From Sclerotiophoma versabilis (taxonomy: Eukaryota; Ascomycota; Dothideomycetes; Pleosporales; Didymellaceae): a stretch of 64,000 bases of DNA. Numbering within the stretch: the first letter of the stretch is position 1; each line of letters starts with the position of its first letter. A program made the translations under genes and the position numbers. The stretch covers positions 434,001 through 498,000 of the forward strand of contig JAAROD010000011.1 in the NCBI GenBank assembly GCA_012274445.1, given 5' to 3'. Under the pieces are notes generated by a model. It was not told the DNA's origin, made no database searches, and was given only the letters and a program-made list of their open reading frames with translations. Shown one piece after another: positions 11,983 through 24,420 of the stretch.

Positions 11983-14005
11983 CTACCTCCGGACATGCTG
12001 AGCTTGGACTTGCATGGTATGAGCACGTTGAAGACCTGGATTGGGATCCTGCGCGTAAGGGCCAACAGCACCCCCCTCCATTGTCTTCCGCCTCTTGAGA
12101 CCGCCCATGTCGTCACCTTGAACGCTATCGGGGCGGTAAGAATCTGGTTCCTCATCGTCACGGCCACGCTTGGCTGATCCCAGACCGTTCGCTGTAGGGT
12201 AGCCTTGGTTGGCATACTGTGTGGGACCTGGGTAACCATCATGAGATGCGTTGCCGTTTGGAGCAGCACGAGGGTCGTTGCTCATGACACTGTAGAGATT
12301 GCTCGATGGGAGCCCCTGACGCTGAGGAGTAGGGTAACCAGAGCTCCATGCCTGTCCTGTTGTTGTTGTTGTACGTGGAGTTGCGCGCCCTGATCCGTTC
12401 TGGTGCGGGGATCCGGTCATCTCTGGAGACAACTGAGTGTGGTCAGGATGCATTGCACCCTGAGCGCCGCTAGGGTTGTAGCCGTAGGCGCTTCTGTTGC
12501 CATTGTAGGGAGCGTTGGAGTGAGTGTACTGATTGTTCTGCTCGTGATCACCGTCACCTCCGTTTGGTGCGCTGACTTGGTCGTTGCTCTGTGACAACGA
12601 ACTATCGGTAGGCTTGACCTCACCTTCGTCGGCTACCTCGGTGATTCTGGACGGTGGTGCCATCTCCGTCTTTGGGTATGAGCCATCATTGCGGTATCCC
12701 ATCATGGGTTGGCCTTGAGTAGGATACTGGCCAGGCTGTGAAGGGGGCGCGGAATACATTGGCCTGGAACCATCATAGCTCTGCGCAGAAGGGTATGAGA
12801 TGCCCTGCTGCACAGCACCAGGAGGTGTGCTTGCTGGGGTTGTTGGTACAGAGCGAGCGTTGCTCAGACCCGTATCGATTGATAGCGGTTGGTTGCCGGG
12901 CGCATTCTGGACGTTGGCGCCACTCCACTCGTAAGAACTACCTTGATTACCCATACCCATCATGCTCGACGCACTTGTGGGTGGTGTAGGGAAGGTGTGG
13001 GCACGATCAAGGCCAGGTCGGCCTGCAGATGGATGTGGCTGAATTGCGTGCGGAGGTTGTGACATAGATGCCCCGATGGGATTACTCATCGAATGGTGGT
13101 GGTGAAGGGAAGGAGGTTGTGATGTATTCGGGCCTGTCAAGTAGCGCTGAGCAGTCTGCACACTGTCAGATCGGGGACGACCAACAGCTGCCATGGCGGC
13201 GCTTCCTACACTCTGCCTGTTCTGGTTTGTGGGGTGGTAGAGTAGAGCCCCAATGTCGTGGACAAAAAGAGGGTACAATTGCTCCGTAATCTTCTCTTTG
13301 TTCGCGAATTCAAGTGCGCGTTCGAAAGGAATCCTGCATCCTGTTAGTGCTCGTTTTAAGAAGACATTGCCGTGACTCACCAAACACCCTTGAGGTGCAT
13401 AGGGCCGATCTTGACGACATGTCTGGTCTTCTCGCTCTTCAGGATACCATCTCGGCGGCCTCGTGTCATGCCAGCCACATTGAGAAGTTTGGTGCCGTTG
13501 ATCATGTGATTGTCTTCACGACGAGCCACGCATACGCCCTTGGCTTCGACTTGGAAACAGAGACTGCCCTCGTCTTCCCAAAGCGTGGCAGTTACACGGG
13601 GTTTCATTCCTGGCGGCGCGACCTGTCCAGTATGGTCAAACGTATGAGTCTGATAGCTTTGCGGCGCCGGTGCCGGCGCACCTGAAGACATTGCTTTACC
13701 TTGTTAGCGGGTTCTCTCAGACGTTTCGGATTTCTGTACCTACCAGGAAGCTGGATTGTGGAAGGCACCATAGAGCTGTTCATCGATGATGACGCTGGCA
13801 ATTGTGATGGTACGCCGTTGCCATAGCCGTACGAAGGGTAACCTGGCGGCGCAGATCCATACTGGGGGCCAGGCTGCAACATGGACGGTTGTTGTGGATA
13901 TGAGTAGTGAGAAAGCCCTGTGGGAGGGCCCGAGGCAGGGGCATGTGCAGTGGCAGCAGACATGTGGGGTGGATGTACGTCGGCGTACGATTGCATCTGG
14001 TTCAT
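11983..14005 (-). CDS. stuA: APSES transcription factor StuA
   Basis: Developmental regulator of conidiation and morphology, nuclear, binding DNA through the APSES (bHLH-like) domain. Exons 14005-13744, 13681-13381 and 13333-11983 sum to 638 codons (637 aa); introns are 62 and 47 nt. The APSES domain spans exons 2-3, with landmarks KPRVTATLWEDEGSLCFQVE, VARREDNHMINGTKLLNVAG and KIGPMHLKGVW, then IPFERALEFANKEKI after the intron. Gln/Pro/Ser-rich arms flank it, including PSLHHHHSM and LDRAHTFPTPP. A bipartite nuclear signal (KRGRDD...LKRRKTMEGG) lies near the C-terminus. I placed the start at the ATG aligned with the conserved StuA N-terminus (MNQMQSYADVH). The same frame stays open upstream to 14494 without an ATG, so an N-terminal extension from an upstream exon is possible. 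Confidence 0.93.
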
Positions 14006-17000
14006 GCTGTTGTAGCCCGTTTGGGAGTAGCCAAAGCTGTTCTGAGTGCCGTACGGAGAGCCTTGCTGCGATTGAGCACGCAATGGCTGACCGTCCCGGT
14101 TCAGTGACTGTGGGGTCTGCTCCGGGGAAGGTGTCTTGAACGCAGCGGTCTGGCCGTGCACCGAAACGGCGTACGAAGTATTCGAACTCGCAACCGAACC
14201 ACCACTTATAGAATCACCTCGAGGTGACGAGTTTGTGGACGAACCACTAGGGACGGATGGGTAGGATTGGATCTGGGGAAGTGCTGGCAGACGCTCAGTG
14301 GGTGCAGCAGCCTTAGGCGTGTACTGTGAGTTGTACCAAGTGTCGACGGGGCCGCGGGCGTGGACCGACGAGATTGATGGCAGCTCCAGCTTTACGGTAT
14401 TGATGGTTGTTCGCTTGCGCGCGTAAGTTGTCGGGGTCGAGGAAGATCTTCGTGAGTCTGCGATGTAGCTTGTTGCGCAATAAGGCGGATACCTTCACCT
14501 CAAGTTAGTTGTTTGCTTCTCGTAGGATTCGGCTCAGGGTCAGTCAACAACACGGTAGCGAACAGAAGGCGCCCAACCGCGTGCGCCGACGGTCCCAGTC
14601 ACAGACGTCTATGAATGCCCGACAAGGGTCGTGCAGGTTGCGTGCATTGTGCGCTTCCGCAATGGTTGCTTGATCTGGGCAGTGGTGGGCTGTAGGCACT
14701 CACCAAGTGATTCCCGGAATTGCAGGAGCGATGGAATACTGAACGTACACGCTGGCTTGTGCTCGAACGCTGCAAACAATGCTGTACAGTCAAAAGCGAA
14801 TCGTAACGTCGTTGCAATCGTTAATCGAGAAACCGCAATGCTTTTGAAGTCGTTTCAAATACGCTCAAGGACGAATTGACGAATGCCGGCCTGAAAGAAT
14901 ATCGATAGGGTCCGCGACAACTACGAACATCTACTTTCAAGCTGTGTCGTCTTTGAGTCGTCGTGGTTGGTCGTTACGTCGTTGCGCTCGTCAATTGCGG
15001 GCCGTGCAGTATCGATACTGATGGCTGCAGCCCAGCAAAAGGAACACTACACGACTCACGCGTTAGCAGCTGCGATGCACCGAAGAAGTAAAGAATGGAT
15101 TGACAAGTGCCAACCTCCGCCAGTCTGAGTACAGGAACAAAAGCCAGCAGACAGCGTGTTGTTGGCTGCGCGGGGAGGGCGGAGGTATTGAGGCGGAGGT
15201 GGTTGGGATGGGACTTGGGAGCTAGCCTCGACCACCAAAGGACGGACACACCAACCAACCAGACAAGAGAGAGATAGGCGAGGGCACGGGAAACGCTGGT
15301 TTGGGCCCGAAACAGAAGGGTGGGAAAGTCCATAGGAAGAGTATTGATCAGGAGCAAACGTACCAATGCCTCTCAACGAACGGACGCAGGGAGTGCAATA
15401 CTCACAGCGATGCTGGCTGTCTGGCGAGTGTGGAGAAGGGAGGTCGTTCTTGTCGGCGGTGCTGCAGGATTCTCTGCAGGCTCGACAGCAGGCAGGCCGC
15501 AGCTAAGAGGGCTGACCGAGACAGGCGAGCCACGCACGCCCCGCAGTACAGTCCGTTCGAGGATGGGCTCTTTTTCGCGGACGGCGTGTCCCTACAATGT
15601 CAGTGCGCTATCGACGCCGCTGGCAAGAGGATCCGCGAGTGCGCGATGATGTCGCTGCTCAACGGGACGGCGCGAGTTTGCAGCAACGGCGGCACCGGGA
15701 TTGGTCTGCAAAGAAGAGATGCTGCTGCAGCGCTGGCGGCCAGATTCAGATGCGTCGAAAGGACACGCTGTGGTATAGCTGTACCTAGAGACGGGTGGTG
15801 GAGATCTTCTGGGGACGCTCAGCAACGCGCACCCACGAGCCGCCGCTCGCACACAATCTAAATTCACTTCGGGTTTGGTGGCAGCCATCGGTGCAAGCCA
15901 GGATGGGGTGGCCCGGCTTGCACTCCCAGCCTGGGCCGAGAAGCAACAGTCCCGTGAAGACGACCGTTTCGCGCTCGAGAAGCACAGACGGCCGCCACCG
16001 TGCATGCTGACTGGACTGATCGGCCATCACAGACGCTGCATGGAGCATAGGCTGGCAAGGACAGGGCTGCCTGGTCTATACAACGACGACTATGCACGCA
16101 AGCGAGCCTGCTCCACCCCCAGCCACCTGACGACAGAAGTCAGCAACCGCACAACAAGACAAAGGCACAGCAGATCAGTGGTCAGGCCCTGGGGCCCTGC
16201 TTGCCGCGTCAGAGCTCGCCAGACAAGAGGGGCGGAGGAACTGCTATTCTCGTGGCGCCCGCCAGCACCACCATCCATCTTCGGCGGTTGACGACCTCGC
16301 TTTGTGCAGGGGTACTGCGCCAAACTTAGCGGGCGCCTACTCTTTCAACAGAGAGCGTCCCGCTTCCTCAGGCGTCGGCTGGGCCCCCGATAGGAAGCTG
16401 ATGGCTGGCTTGACCACGACCAGTCAGAACGGCCGGAGAAGCATTGTGGGGTGCCAGTAAAGTTACGGAGATGATAAGAATCGTTTCTTAATAAGCCGCA
16501 GCCGGTGCTTGATGTTGCAGATGCCGAGATGCACAGACCGAGGGCGAGAAAGCAAGATCCCAGCGAGCGATCGGAAAGCTCACCCTGTTAAAACGTCTTG
16601 ACCTTTTCTACGGACGGGCGGCTGAGAGCGCTGAGTGGCCCCGCAGCCGCGATGATGTGCACCGCTGATGCGAGTCAAAGGCTTCAGCCAGAGAGACCGG
16701 AAATGAAGCATCGAGAGGTGCTCCATGCTCCACAGCAGCATACTTCCCGCTGTCGGTCCGCAGCGCTCACTCTGAAACGCAGGCTTAACTGCCGCGGCAC
16801 CTGCTCGTCATTGTTTCCGCTTTCAAAACGGGCACTGATGCTTCAGGCAGGACAACCAGCAAAATCGAGCAAGGTGGGCTGGGCTTCTCGAGCGGATTCC
16901 TCGTCAGGCTAAATGGCCGTGGGCCATGATCCAACAACTCTCTCGCAGGGATAGGCCCGAGATTGAGCGGGAGAGACGGACGGTAGGCCGTGCAGGCCAT

Positions 17001-20000
17001 ATCCTCGTACTCTCGGCATCGTTCAACAAGCCAGCTGTGGTTGGATGGATGCTTTATCGCATTCCGACGACCTGGACAGTCTGAAGCAGGCAAAAAAGAG
17101 CGTCTATCGATTTCCCACGCGAGGCCAACAATCAACAATGTCCACAAGCTTCAGAGGCGTGAAGCGAGCGACTGCAGAGCGAGCAATGTGCAACGTGGAG
17201 ACTCGAGAGAGTGCGACGCTCATGTCATGTCAGCAGGGTGGGCAATGAGAGGACGAAACGAGCGAGACTCAGCAAAGTGGGAGCGCGGCGGCAGCGCTCG
17301 ACTCGACTGGTGCTCACAGCTCAACTCCCACCTACAGTGAATTCACTCGACAAACGTGCCGTTTGTACCACCGGCCTGGTGTTCGATGTGGATGCAGTGG
17401 TGAATGATAGGGCGACGTCTACTTGCGGTGTGAGTGATGTGTTGTCCGCTAGCCTTGTTCGAGATTCGGTCACGCCTTCTTGCCTCGTCTCTGCCATAGC
17501 CACCCGCGCCCGCGCAGAAGTCCATCGTCGTGTCTCCCTCGCTGTCGGATTCAATGTCCCAGCACCTTGGACGGGACGAGAGGCTGCTACACAAGTTCAT
17601 CTTTACAGTAGGCTGAAACAGTTGCTGCGCTACAGTGCACCTGCACCCTGTGCATGCGCTGATATCCACAACACAAAGCTCGTGTCTCGCCAGAAGCAGG
17701 CCCTCTCAGACTCTGGAGGAGCGGAATGCCGCCGTCACGGGACCCATACGGCGCACTGTGCGGGACAGGCCGGCTCTATTCATGCACCTTCCATGCGAAC
17801 GGTGGGACGGCGATTGGTTCAGATATCGTGCCAGCCACATCTGACAGATGGCATTGTGCCAGCCTGGCCGCCTCAGGCGCCAAACCAACTGTTCGCATCT
17901 CATTCGACCCCGTCGTGCCCGTCTACCACATGGGGGGGGGGGGAGGGGGGGTCCCCCAGTCTCCACACTGCGATGAACATTCTCGCCCTCATCCTCTGAT
18001 CTTCGAGGAGACGTGGCAGCTACCCCTGGTCGCCAACAGGTCTAAACTTACACCTGTACTACCAACTGACGATATCAGATGAGGAGAGTCTAGAAAGAGC
18101 GCATCATCTATTGAGTGCAATGACCCTGGGCCGAGATTGAGAGTCCATGCCCTTACAGCCTGGTGGTACAGTGGCAAGCTTGCAAAAAGCTTGTGCCACC
18201 ACGAGAGTCGTAAGCGATCCCGTACTGTATCACCATGTGGAAGCTGAGCTCTCCATCATCCCTTCAGCAAGGCTCGGTCATACCATCGTCGCGTGGGCCA
18301 GTGTGTCTAGTAAATGCACAGGTCAAAATAAACGTGCAGTGCAGCGCATCCGGCGCGAGGTGGGAGCGGATCGTGGAAGGCCCGCGCCCGTGTGTACATG
18401 ACTTGGAATCAGCGGGCATGCTGACCACCAGCTTGACACGCGCATCTGAATCATTGTCAAACAAGAACTCACCCAAGTACGGGGTAAAGCTGATCATTTG
18501 CAGATGACGTTCTACTTTTGGCAATCATCACAACCAATTGTTCCTCGGACACGCAATTCCTACGGTATCAGCCATCGCCTTGAACACAACTATGTTCTCG
18601 TGAATCGGCCATGCAGCAGGGACCGTGCGCGTCTTGTTCAACACACAGGGAAGACCCTTCTAGAGTTGGTGACAGTGACTTCAGCTCTCCTCTTCGGATA
18701 CAAGATTGACTCTTTCAGATGGGCATTGTTCGATTCGCATTCTAAACAGAAGACCCAAAACGTTCGGACTTGCTCGCGAACAGCTGTGAGCAGCTGCAAT
18801 CTGTCGACAGGCGTTCCTGCAGCTGTGAGGCAATCCCGCAATACGACTGTGCTTGAGCAAGGAATGCATTTCGATTGGTTATGTTTCAACTGCACCTACC
18901 CGCCTTTGCATATGCGTGTGATGAAGGGTATCCCTGCGCGGTAACCCCTCCTCGCTTCGTCTGTCGAGCATAACCCAGAGCGAACTGCTGCAACACCATC
19001 TTATGTGCAGTTGCACACGACACACCTGTATCTGTGGCATTCTTGCTGCGAATCTTACGGGTTCTGCTAGATTGGTCCTTCCTCGACAAGTCAACAAGGA
19101 CTCCAACTCCCGAACTTCAAAACGATATGGGATCAGCATTCGCACCCATGACGAACCGATCAAATGGTACACTCCGCCAATCACCGCTGGCCACGTCGAG
19201 AGCCAGCAGAGCCGTTATCGGGGTCTGGACGGAGCAGCAAGCCACCGCCGCTCCTTGCGTCCGAAACAAGTATCGTGGGGTGTTAGATCATCCCGTGATT
19301 GGCGGCATCGCCAAGCATGGCTGAACTCACCGGTCGTGCGTGGAGTCCTTCCGCCCCACTGCTTGTCATCTCACCTCATGCTCTTGTGTCCGGCTCGCTT
19401 GCTGCAGCATTCTCTAGCGCCTTGTGTGTAAACTCCAGATCTCATCGACGGCCTCAACAGACTTCAGCAGTTGAAGTGAGGGGGCAATTAACGCAATTAC
19501 CCGTCGAAGCGTCAACCGCCATCCTAGAAAAGACAAACTCCTACACCGCTTGTCTATTCTTGCCTGTCCGGATATCTCTCCTTCAAAGAGAAACATTCGC
19601 TAATACCAGGGTTGGGTGGCGAGCTAGGGTTGTTGAATGGACGGTTTTACCCCGCCGTAGACACGCTGCAACGGCTCCCTTGCTTGAAGGCTGAGGACAT
19701 GGACATTGAACACGTGCCTGCAGTGACAAGACATGGCCTCTACATCGCAATAATGCAAAGGGAGGAGTGTGCTGAGACATACGTAGCGATATCCGCTGCA
19801 ATGCAGCGTCCCATAGCGGCCGCAAGCAGGTTCCCATCTCGCAGCAAGCAGAGCCGCTTGCTATCACGGCGCATTCGCTTCCGCCTCCGCATGCCGCGCA
19901 CGACATACTTGCATCTAGCCGTTTTTCCGGGGATACACTGCAGTCTGCCATCTCGCAACAAACTGACACCTCTGATTATCTCCCACATCCCTTTTTTGTT

Positions 20001-21819
20001 GGAAAGTATTCAGTTGTGCGAGATCCCACTTCAGGCAGGTTTGCTCAGATTCAGCTCCGCGGCGCTCGCAAAGAATGCTGGGGTTCCCCTTCTGTCGGCC
20101 TGCCGTTCATGCGACCTGAACATCAAAGACCAGTGCCCAGGCCAATGTATCGATCATCAACGACCCGTCTGCAACTGCGGAAGGCGGCCCTTTGCGGCCT
20201 CGCATGACATTGGATGGTAGTGGTGGAGATTCATGTTGGCAAAGGCGCGCTCCCTTTCCTAAAGGTCCTTCATTTTAGCCAAAGTTTGATTCTTGATGAT
20301 AACCAAGCTCGTTCTGACCCTTGGTGCATACATTGAATCTTAAAGGAATCACCACAGTGGATTAGGTGGCTTGATACATCGAATGCCGCTTTCGCAAGCA
20401 AGACTTTTCAATCGATAGGATTGTAACATTCGTATAAAATCGAACCGAGCCGCGATGATCCCACAATTGCCCGAACAACTACATACCGTGGTTCGCGTCT
20501 CAGTTATCCCGTCAGTAGTGTCTTCCTGGAACTTAGTTCCTCTCGCAGCCCATCAACGACGCAACAACCTATCGCTCTCGTTCTCGCAACGCAATTCCGC
20601 AACGCAATGTAACAATCCTGGACCTTACAATTCTTACACTTCAATCCCTTCGACCCACACTCCAAGTTCCGTACCAAACATTCCATCCCGCTTATGCCCA
20701 CGCTAAGGTACAACGCCAACGCTCTGACTAACCACTAAGACACGCGTCAACCATGGCCCAACCACCAGACCCCACTCTAAACCCAGCTCTAACCTCCGAC
20801 TAAGCTGCTAGAATCCACTCGATCAGATCATGTCGAGAGAACATACGACCTCTGAAGGAGCGATGGCCAAGACGGCGCAAAGACCAACACGGAGCGAAGC
20901 GGTATGTGCGAGCCAGCTTTCTAGGTGTGTGAGAAACTCAGTGGAGTGGAGGTTGGGCAGACGACACAACGGCTGGCATGGAGGGCTGGTCATAGTAGAG
21001 CTATGACCGTTGGTCTATGAAAATCTCTGCAGGGCGGGCCGAGACAAGCCGCGTCCGGGCACTGCAGGTGGAAGCAGTGAACTATATGCGATATGCGATG
21101 CGATGCAAAGCGTTGTTCGGGTGTGTGGACCGAGGATGACAACGTACGTCGGTGTGGGATTATCGCCAAGGTTCGACTTGTTTGCGATATTGACTTTGTC
21201 GTCCATTTCGCCATTGCGAGTCCCACGGCCCAGCACTTGCTGGGTTGCATGTCTTCATTGCATACGTGAAAGTACTTAATCTCCGCGGTTTGCGGTCAGG
21301 ATCATTTTAAGAACAAGCTGGCTTCGCAGGATATGTAGTCGTCCAACGATGCACGGAGGAAATACAAAGCAATTGCAGTATCTACGGGTATCAGTCTTAA
21401 GCAAAATATTGATAGGAAGCAACAACATACCTGCATGCACGCAGGACTCAAGACCGACACTGTGTGTAAATCTCTTATGGAAGTGACAAGTACGACGCAA
21501 ACACAGCGGAATCGTACATTCCATTCGACATGCTCAACGTGGGTTTCATTGCATCTTATTGACTTGCGACGCATCATCCATCCATCCATGTCTAGTATTG
21601 GAGCGACTGTTCTTTTACCACTATCAGGACTCATACAGTGAGCGAATGATGCGCTACACCGCTTGAAATATCAGTATCCAAATCTGAGAACAATCAGACC
21701 TACACCTCGCCATTTTGCGGTATACTCGCCGTAAGGACTGCCACATTGACCGCCGGAAGACCAACAGTCCTCGCGATTCTCCATGCACTTGTTAGCTCCC
21801 AATATCTGAAAACTGATTC
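14006..21819. other. 7.8 kb gene-poor region upstream of stuA
   Basis: No supportable protein gene was found. Many ORFs of 60-260 codons overlap on both strands, most begin with non-ATG codons, and their composition looks random. Bases 14006-14494 are an exception: they stay open in the stuA frame for 163 codons with the same Ser/Pro/Thr-rich composition, so they may be 5' coding sequence or leader. Developmental regulators of this family often have long transcribed leaders and distal promoters, which would suit the length; that is inference. A G-rich tract lies at 17932-17951. Confidence 0.45.
17932..17951 (+). repeat. Poly-G tract (G12-A-G7)
   Basis: A run of twelve G, one A and seven G in otherwise mixed sequence. 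It could form a G-quadruplex or simply be a slippage-prone homopolymer, and its length is a likely site of sequencing error. Confidence 0.8.
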
Positions 21820-23165
21820 TTATACTTCTACACATGTGCTTAGATCAGACAGATATCCTTGCGAAGGACTGGTTGGCGAGAAGACAGACTGCTGAAAGTC
21901 GAAAACAAGCTTTTCAAGAGCGGGTGTGACGAGTTCAGCTCGAGGTTTCCAATACCCATCTACCGTTTCAAAAAGCATTTCAATCGATTTCGGACGATTT
22001 ATCATGTGTAGAAACTAGCCAAAGTACACGTACCACAATTCGTCGGCGATGACAAGCTGCTTGAGATGAGATAGAAGCACAGTAGCTAGGTCAAACACGG
22101 CGTGACTTCGCTGTGAGAATTGGCCGTATAAATCAGGGAACGATGCTGTGAGTCTTCTCGAGGCCGTGGGAGACTTGAGCAAGCTCAATTTGCCCACTGA
22201 GACTGCCATCCAGTATTCAGGCGTAACGTAGACTCCGATGCAGACTGTGAGATCCTCCAGTGGTAAGCGTACATACTTGAGTCCTGCACGTAGTTCATTC
22301 AGGGCAAGTATGTTTTGTGCTCCGACTGTGCTGTGCTCGAGAACAAATGTTTTGAGCCTTCGGTGTATTGTAGTGGCTGCCAAATGAATGGCATCGGAAA
22401 CTGTGCTCGATTGGGAAGGCACAGAGCACTGAGGTAAGAAACCTGGAGAGAGGATGATGCTTATTGGGGTCTTAAAAGGATATGAACGACAAGCCTAGGT
22501 TGGAGAGGTTGGGCAGTATCAACCATGTGAGCAGCATGTCTATCGAAAATTATGGTGTAGCGATGGTATATGGGTCGCAGGCGACCACTAGACTTCTCGG
22601 TTCGAGAAACGGACGGCATCACCAGGTTGGTGTTAAGTCAGCCTTCCGCCAGTGCTTAGAACCAGCGCTTTTCTATCAACATAGCTAGTATTGAAGGTGT
22701 CTGGGTTCACGCGCATTAGGCGAGCATAAGCACCGTGATAGAGATGTCGCCATTGAGCACAGGCGCCTTCCAGAAACCCTCCCTCTTGGTATCTTCCATG
22801 GTTCTCACGAGTATGCCTTATCCGCCTTGGTGACCTTAATAGAATCCGACTAGGTTCGCTCTGGTGCAGCGAACGAGCTCACCGCGATCTTGAACTTGCT
22901 TACCATGCTAGCTACTCTAGGTCTCTCTAAGACACAGGACTTTGGGCAGGTCGTTCACCGTCCTCTCTCCCCATACCAGGATAACAGTGTTGTACAGCGC
23001 CGGCAAAGCACTGCTGCATATGCTGTGACATGTAATCGTGAGCTTGTTAATGTCGCCGGGTGCAAGATGAGTGGTCGTAAGGGCGATAAGTTCGTTGAGG
23101 TCCGAGAGGATGCACGCCATTGCTGCTGGTTTGCAGCAGATGTTGCGAGGAGGATATACAGGCAA
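21820..23165 (-). pseudogene. Decayed F-box-like protein gene
   Basis: On the minus strand an F-box-like start (MACILSDLNELIALTTTHLA, then Leu/Cys-rich helices, about 23120-22970) is followed by pieces that read like the leucine-rich body of fungal F-box proteins: LPNLSNLGLSF near 22470-22520, a 135-codon piece at 22422-22015 and a 61-codon piece at 22005-21820. The last two are in the same frame, separated only by a TAG at 22017-22015. Other stops and frame changes lie between the first parts and no set of normal introns restores one frame. I read this as a relic; a badly spliced real gene is the alternative. No single diagnostic domain motif is strong enough for a firm family call. Confidence 0.35.
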
Positions 23166-23583
23166 GGGAAATATTGGTTCTGCGGAACATTTGCCTGGGT
23201 TTCACGAAACAGGACTGTCATATGTGAACTTTAAGGAGCTTATGGTCCAAGATGGACAGTGATCGCATTTGGGTAGAGCAAACGACAGACGCTCACGCGA
23301 GCCGTTGCGTTACACAGTAACCCCGCACTACCCAGAACGTGACTGACTTCGTGGAAATATTGCGAGACATCTGAGATGACGAAATATCGTGTTGTTGCGA
23401 GATGAAGAACGTTGGAGGAATGACATGAAAGTCGCCACGACCTAATTGGCGGTGAGCCCCGCACTAATTCCAGCCGCAAGTACGCCGCATCCCAACTTCC
23501 TCACTTCAATCTTCGCACAACCACCCCTGCAACCATTACGACACCGATCTACACCCCTGCACAAAGCAAGCAAACGGTGCAAA
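23166..23583. other. Coactosin upstream region
   Basis: About 420 bases ahead of the coactosin start. The last ~90 bases are CA/CT-rich and look like a fungal 5' leader. No TATA box was recognised. Confidence 0.4.
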
Positions 23584-24211
23584 ATGCCAGCTCCCAGCGA
23601 CATCCTTTCCGACTCTGACATCAGCAAGGCTTATGAGGATGTCAGAAGCGACAAATCAGAGACCACGTGGCTGGTTCTCAAATATGAATCTGCAACTAAG
23701 GACATCCTGAAACTGGCCGCCAGCGGGACAGGCGATATTTCCGAAATGGTTGAGACTTTTGGTGATGACGAGGCAGCGTACGGATATGTGCGCATGAAGC
23801 TAGGCAACGATGAGTACTCGGAACGGGTCAAGTTCGCGTTTATCGTTTGGGCTGGTAAGTAAGCTGTGGCGTTTGTGTCACTGGCCTTTTTGTCAATGGC
23901 AAGCTGTTCTTGCTTTTTTGTAGTGCAAATGCCTAAATCCAATCGAAACATACACAGAAGCTGAACGAACATGCAGGTCCTAACACCAAGATCATGCGAA
24001 AGGCCAAGATGAGCTTCCAGAGCGGGCAGGTCAAGCAGGTCATCCGAACATACGCGGTGGAGATTCAGACGAGTGACAAGAAGGAGTTGGAGGCAGACAC
24101 AGTCACTATGAAGCTGCGAAAAGCTATGGGCGCTAACTGTGAGGTGACCGTTTGCATGTTGTGAGTAGATACTGACTCCATACAGACGATCGACAAGGCT
24201 CAAGCTACTGA
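23584..24211 (+). CDS. Coactosin-like actin-binding protein (single ADF-H domain)
   Basis: Binds filamentous actin and modulates its turnover. Exons 23584-23854, 23977-24138 and 24186-24211 sum to 153 codons (152 aa), the normal length for a one-domain coactosin; introns are 122 and 47 nt. The ADF-H fold is visible: helix ISKAYEDVRSD, strand TTWLVLKYE, GDDEAAYGYVRM, FAFIVWAG joined by the first intron to PNTKIMRKAKM, and VIRTYAVEIQTSD. The last 26-nt exon supplies the short tail YDRQGSSY; without it the frame would end in an unlikely Cys/Met tail. It is the second actin regulator in the window after fimbrin. Confidence 0.92.
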
Positions 24212-24420
24212 GTTTCGCCTTCAATTATTATGCACTCGCTATGTAGTGTACTACCAAACACCAGGTTGAAGCTCAAAAAAGGACGTTTCTTGGCAACTGT
24301 CAAGAGACTAGACTGTCAGGTCAAAGCAAGTCTTGCGGGCGTACTAAAAATCCTGTAGGGAGCATTGAACCACGTCATGGTCGGAGCCAGCTCCATGTAC
24401 CACCGAAGAAATCATTGACT

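Noticed and set aside
15301..15861. 186-codon plus-strand ORF upstream of stuA
   Set aside because: No ATG context, Arg/Cys-heavy chance composition, no conserved motif.
17211..17999. 262-codon plus-strand ORF in the stuA upstream region
   Set aside because: Begins with a non-ATG codon, has random-looking composition and no domain, and overlaps several other ORFs.
20705..20760. tRNA-like D-arm on the minus strand
   Set aside because: No matching anticodon arm, T arm or acceptor stem.
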